Shown: piece by piece, positions 6,895 through 12,800 of the stretch | Layout: each line of letters starts with the position of its first letter | Numbering within the stretch: the stretch's first letter is position 1 | Assembly (NCBI GenBank): GCA_026770585.1 | Contig: MU646524.1 | Span: forward strand, 518,417 to 533,453 | Direction: 5' to 3' | DNA length: 15,037 bases | From: Baffinella frigidus | Taxonomy: Eukaryota > Cryptophyceae > Cryptomonadales > Baffinellaceae | Program-made: the position numbers and the translations under genes | The notes under the pieces: generated by a model | What the model was told of the DNA's origin: nothing | What the model saw: the letters and a program-made list of their open reading frames with translations, nothing else | Databases searched by the model: none

Positions 6895-9800
6895 CTGCCG
6901 CCACCGGGAAACACTCTCCATCAGGAAACACTCCATCCTTTAAGAGCCCAGTGGGCTCATACGCCCTACCGTAGGGTCCTAGGACCTGCCTAGGACCTGG
7001 CGTGGGTCTTTTAAGACCCCCTCGCCACTTAAGGGATATCTCAGAAAAGACTCTCCATCATATTCCACCCACACGCACCACAAGGGACAAGACACCACGC
7101 GATTGTTCGGATCACAAGCCAGATGGCCTCCTTGAAAAACAAGAACAGCCGGGGGACTCCTAACCTCTGCAGCCATGCGGGCATCACCTCGACGGCAAAA
7201 TTTCAGCCTCTCATGGAAAGGAACCTCCACACGAGAATGCTAGAGGGGCCTATTTAAATCTGTTTTATTTTACAAGTGAATATTTGTGTATTAACTGGGC
7301 GAAATTAGTCCAGGCACGAAGTTGGTTGCGTTATCCTGGAACACATGTGTACCACCCCACATTTGAATAGGATCCTCCAGCATTCTCGAATGGCTACGCA
7401 GGGCTTGCACGGTTGGGCTCATCGTGAGGCGCATAGACCGTTGCATCACTTATCCCTGGGCTTGAGAGTAACATAAATAAGAACAAGACGGAAGAAGAAG
7501 AAGAAGATAAGGAACACGAAGAAGAAGAAGACGAAAAAGAAGAAGACGAAAAAGAAGAAGACAAAGAAGAAGAAAGAAGAAGAAGAAGACGAAGAAAGAT
7601 GGGAGAGGCACCAGCGTGACTCCTCTCGGCGCAGCGAGGCCCCTCCAAAAGGGGAGCTGGCGGGCGAGAGAGTAGGTAAGCGCCTTGGAATCGTGTTTGA
7701 CATGCTGCTCTCCCAACAACCTCGCCACCTGCCATCGGGGGGAAGTTGGCCACGCGGTTCGGACTTGGTCACGAGGTGCTTGTGTTCCCATTAACTAACA
7801 GATAACGTGCTTTAACCGACGGATAACGTGCGTCACTTTCTGCTTGCCCAGGAAATTCGCTCCATGTTTCCATTCGATCTCAACCGCACAATTCCTGCAG
7901 GTGCCTTCTAACCATCCTGGCGGGGGGCGCCCAACCACTCGTCCCACCCCCTATCATCATGTTAGCTATCGACTCGTGAGTGCAACGGGTGTGTTGTGTC
8001 CCATGAATATGTCTGTTGTTTTCCCCTAAAGGGTGAAGGTGCGAGGCGGGGCAAGGGGCTGTGGTGGGAAGGTGGCAGGCTTGCTGAGTGCCGAGTTACA
8101 GTGTCGAGGCGGGAACGTCTTGTGGCGCATAGACGTTTGGATCACTCGTCTCTAGGCTGAGAGCAATAAAGAAGAAGTAGAGAGAAGAAGAAGCAGAAGA
8201 AGGTGGCAGTCGGGAGAGGGGGTGTCTGGCCAAGTAGAGAGAAGAAGAAGCAGAAGAAGGTGGCAGTCGGGAGAGGGGGTGTCTGGCCAAAGGAAATGGC
8301 TCAAGCCACATCCTCGATTTGGTCCCTTTCGGAGGGCTTGTGGAGAGGACCTGCTGTCCGGCAGAGGACTGGGAGAGATGCTCGTATCGCACGTGCATGG
8401 TTGGATAGATTGTCGGGCAGAACGCCAGCGCCTCCTGAAATGAAGAGAGCGCGGTCAGTCTTATACGTATACAGACCCAGCATATACGGTGTCCGTAACG
8501 CACGTGCATGGTCGGGTCGATTGTCGGACAGAACGCCAGCGCTTCCTGCCGTGCACAGAGCGCGGTCACAATTATGCGTATACAGACCCAGGATATACGT
8601 ATACATAACCAGCATATACGTAACAAGACCCAGCATATACGTATACGTACCCAGCATATACGGTGTCCGTAGCGCAGGTGCATGGTTGGATCGATTGTTG
8701 GGCAGAAGGCCAGCGCCTCCCGCAGTGAAAAACAAACGCCGGTGCCTGGGCTTCGGCGAGGATCTGCGTGGGGGAGGTTGCCGTTGATCCGAGGGAGGCC
8801 AGGTGTCTGGAACTACACTCTACAGGGAATGTTCACAGTGTCGGGACCCACGAACAGTTTTGTAAAGCAACTGCTTCGGGTACGAACAAAACGAGAACCT
8901 GTTTGAATTTTTTTCCCCTTCAGTTTGGTGGTTCAGTTTGGTGGAGGTGGAGGGTGCCTGTGCTTCGACGAGGATTTGCGTGAGGGAGGTTGCCGTCGAA
9001 CCGAGGGAGGCTAGAGAAGCCGCGCACTCTGCGTGCGATGGTTTGGGTTTTAGGGGTTAGGGGGTTAGGGTTCAGGGTTGAGGAGGTTAGGGTTCAGGGT
9101 TCAGGTTGTGGGGTTCAGGGTTTATTGTTGAGTGTTTAGTGTTTAGGGGTCGGGGTGTGAGTTTTTAACGTTTAGGTCTTCGGGTTCAGGGTTTAGGGTT
9201 CAGGGTTTAGGGCTTGCGGTTTAGGGTTTATTATTGAAGGGTTAGGGTTCAGTATCGCCTCAGGAACTGAGAGAGACAGGCCCGCCTCGGGAAAGAGCTT
9301 ACTGCAGGGACCACCCCCAGCATAGCGTGAGGTAGCTCCGGCTGTCACCGCGACGCATGGTGGGTCGGGGCCAGGGTGAGATCAAGGAGGGGGGGGTTCT
9401 AAAGCGAGGGTCTTGAAAACACGCGAGGGAAGACGGTGGGAGGGAGCGGGAGGGACCACGCTCCTAAACCCGAACCCCTAACCCCTAACCCCTAACCCCT
9501 AAACCCTACACCCTATACCCACGGCTCCTGAACCCTGGTACCAGGCGATAGGGGCTTGTTGAGATCCAGACGGTTCTGTAGCGCGAGACCTGCCCCATGG
9601 CACACCAGAGAGCACGTCAGAGCAGAAATCTATTGTTTCCCGTACAACCTGCACCAGGGAAACCCGTACAACCTGCGCCAGGGAAATCATACCAGCACGG
9701 CAGTACAGACATATGTTGCATCGACCCGTACAGCAAGGAAGGGAGCACGTCAGTACAACCATCGATCGCTTCCAGCACGCCACCACGCCAACACATACAG

Positions 9801-12800
9801 CGGGTGTTCCATCCCGTACAACCCCTCAATGCGGGGATCAACCTGCAGCAACCTGAACGTGATCAACCCTAAACCCTAGTGTGGTGAACAACCACGCCTG
9901 CGTGCGAAAGCGGGCGCCGAGTCGCAGGTTCTACACTGCCACCAACCCTCACAGCCTGGGCAAATCGTCGAATTTGACGTCACGTATTTCCCTTGGAGGC
10001 CACCGGATTCCGGCGTCCTTTGAGCCATTTTGCCTTGAAATTGAAAAATCGAAAATCATCGATTTGCCCAGCCCGTGAGGGTTGGTGGAGCAGCAGAGGG
10101 CACGCACGTGGCCGACCGCAAACCCCATCAGCTACAGCAAGGGTTTACGGTTTGTCAGGGTTTGCAACGCTTGGGCGCCAGCAAAAAACAATCACCCTAA
10201 ATCCCTTCCGGAATCTGGCTTCTGGATGTCGATTCCGGGTCTGACCTTGGGGGGGGGGGTTAGAAAGAGAGTTCTTTTTTGACGACCAACTGGTCCGGGT
10301 CCACCTCACCACCGTCATGATGTTAGTGCCATGGGTGTGGGGGGTACCTGCGCCGTCGATGCCGCCACCCGGGAGGACCATGCGATCCCAGAGCGTCTTG
10401 TAGAGCATCAGCTGCAGCGCAGTGCCCCTACCGGTAGGAAGAGCGTTTCCAGTCAGCATTTGCACGTGGAGAACAGAAACAAGGGTCGAGGTTCCCGGGA
10501 GTGAACGGTCGCGTTGCCAGTCAGCATATGAGCGATCCCAGAGCGTCGTGTAGAGCATCAGCTGCAGCGCGGTGCCTCTACCGATCGCGGCCCAGTCAGT
10601 TGACGTAGGGCAACGTCCTGAAAACCGGGAAATTAAGCCTACGGTATTGCCTACAGTAGGCCGTAGGGCCCTAGGGGGGGTCCTATGAAATATCAGGTCC
10701 TAGGGGCCCTACGGCCTAGCGTAGACAATACCGTAGGCCTAACTACCCTGTTTTCAGGACGTTACCCTATTAGTTTTGCGGTTCGCGTTTCCAGTCAGCA
10801 TCGGCCATGCATACCCACTGAACTAGCTTCTCCCTCATGCAGCGCCTCGCGTTTCGTATAGCATCAGCTGCAGCACGGTGGCCCTACCGGCAGGAAGAGC
10901 GTTGCCAGTCAGCATCCACGGAAGCAAACCCGCTCCTGGTCGAAGCAACAACCTCGACAAAAGGTCGAAGTTGCCGGGGGTGGCCGATCGTGTTTCTAGT
11001 CAGCATTTGCACGAGCAGAACCGCTCCCAGGGGCGAGGTTGCGGGGGGCGTGCGACCGTGCCCCCTCTCGCAGTGCAGATACACAGAGGGCATCAACAGC
11101 GCAAAACCTCGCGCCATAAACCTGAAACCCGAAAACTTGGACCCTAAATCCTACACCAGAAACCACAAACCTTAGCAACAAGTGCAGCAGCAGCAAGAGC
11201 AACCCACGTGGGGTACCGCTGTTGCACAGCCGATGGCATGGTCGCGCACCCTCGCGCCATACACCCTGAACCATAAGCCCTGAACCCCAAACCCTAAACC
11301 CTAAACCCCAAACCCCAAACTCTAAACCTCAATCTCCCAACCCCAAACCCTAACTACACCAGCAGCAACAGCAAGAGCACCCCACGGCAGTAGATCCACC
11401 GCTGTTGCGCAGCGGAGGGCATAGTCGGGTTGTTCCGAGTCTTGAGCTCGCGCACCACCACGCACACCAGCAGCAAAACCATGGTTGCACCTCTGTTGCG
11501 CGGCGGCGGGCATGGTCGGGTTGTTCCTCGTCTTGAGCTCCCCAACCCCCTAGCAACATCCACAACAGCAGCAACAGCACGACGGTACCGCTGTTCCGCG
11601 GCGGGGGACATGGTAGCACGGGCGGGTTTGGTCACGTGTCTCCTGTATATCTCCCGTATATACCGTATATGACCAAACGCGACTTGTTGTATATGACCAA
11701 ACGCGACTTGTTGTGTGAACGTTACTACACACCACACCACGTGTAAAGGAAGCCCGGTTTTAAAAAAGTGACATTTCTGGTCTTGAGCGAACGGCGGTAC
11801 CGCTGTTGCGCGGCGGAGGGCATAGTCGGGTTGTTCCGAGTCTTGAGCTCCCGCACCACCACGCATGACTCCCCCGGCCCAGGACCCTCCTGTGGGGTTT
11901 AGGGTTTAGGGTTTAGGGTTGAGGGTTCAGAGTTTAGTGTTTTGGGTTTAGGGTTTAGGGTTTAGGATTTAGGGTTTAGGGTTCAGGGTTTAGGGTTTGA
12001 ACCCGCGCTACGTTCACGCTTATCCCCGGTGAATCCAACGGTGAATTCACCTGTCTACTCTACGGTCCATGCCAACGGTCAATCCAACGGTCACCCTGAC
12101 GGGAACCCCCACGGTGAATCCAACGGTGCATGCAACGGTCGTCAATCCACCGGTCTATCCATCGGTCCATGGAAAGGTCCATTCAAAAGTCCATCCAGCA
12201 CCCCGGACGCTGACGCTTCAGCATGTCTCACTGACGCGTTAGCACAGCACGTGCCTCACGCGGCAGCGCTAGGGCTATGACCTTGTGTGCACCTGGGTAT
12301 ACGGTAAAAATTCGTCAAGCTCGGGGGAGGAAAAACTCCCGGGCCCACCAAATCGCTTTCCCCAAATAGACTGAGTTTGAGCTAGGAAGCGGGAGGGCCT
12401 GTGTGCACCTCCAACGGCCAAACCAACAATGAATCCGAGAGGTCACTCCAACGGTGGATCCAACGGCAGGGCGTATGAGCACCTCCATGGCCAGCTCATC
12501 GATGATTCCCGCGATCCAGAGCCCCTCCTCCCCCTCGGCGCCCCCCACGTAACCAAACACCGGCACCTCTCGCGCTATCCCCTGCCACGTCACACATCAC
12601 CGGGGGGATTCAGAGGTGCGCGAGAGGAGAGAGAGGAGCCGAGGGAATTCAGAGGGGGGGTGAGAGGAGCGCGGGGGGGTGAGGAAAAATCTCACTCCAC
12701 TTAGCAGCCACCAAGGGCTTCATGCATACAGTCCATCTAAACTATTTGTACTAGAATCACAGCCATTTGCGTTGGATGCTAACCGGAATTTTCCCCGGAT

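Noticed and set aside
6979-7230. 83-codon minus-strand open frame (MEVPFHERLKF...)
   Set aside because: No recognised domain; it includes the palindrome cluster and lies in intron 9, which phases and motifs join across.
7322-7400. Possible cysteine motif FKCGVVHMCS on the minus strand
   Set aside because: I first considered it for the Fe-S end of exonuclease V, but 6894-6832 has the full W-K-C-R-x-C-x(5)-C pattern with a proper acceptor, phase and stop.
8096-8683. 195-codon minus-strand open frame with RICWV repeats
   Set aside because: Most of it is intron tandem repeat. Only the short EALAFC-to-RYEH parts are exon or exon copies, and a continuous reading would ignore good splice sites.
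11354-11866. 170-codon minus-strand open frame
   Set aside because: It reads the ELKTR exon copies out of frame (EQPDYALRRAT instead of ELKTRNNPTM); the family match is in another frame.
12029-12280. Plus-strand open frame with repeated Asn-Gly
   Set aside because: A 12-base repeat keeps any frame open. No start context, no family match, and it lies inside an exonuclease V intron.
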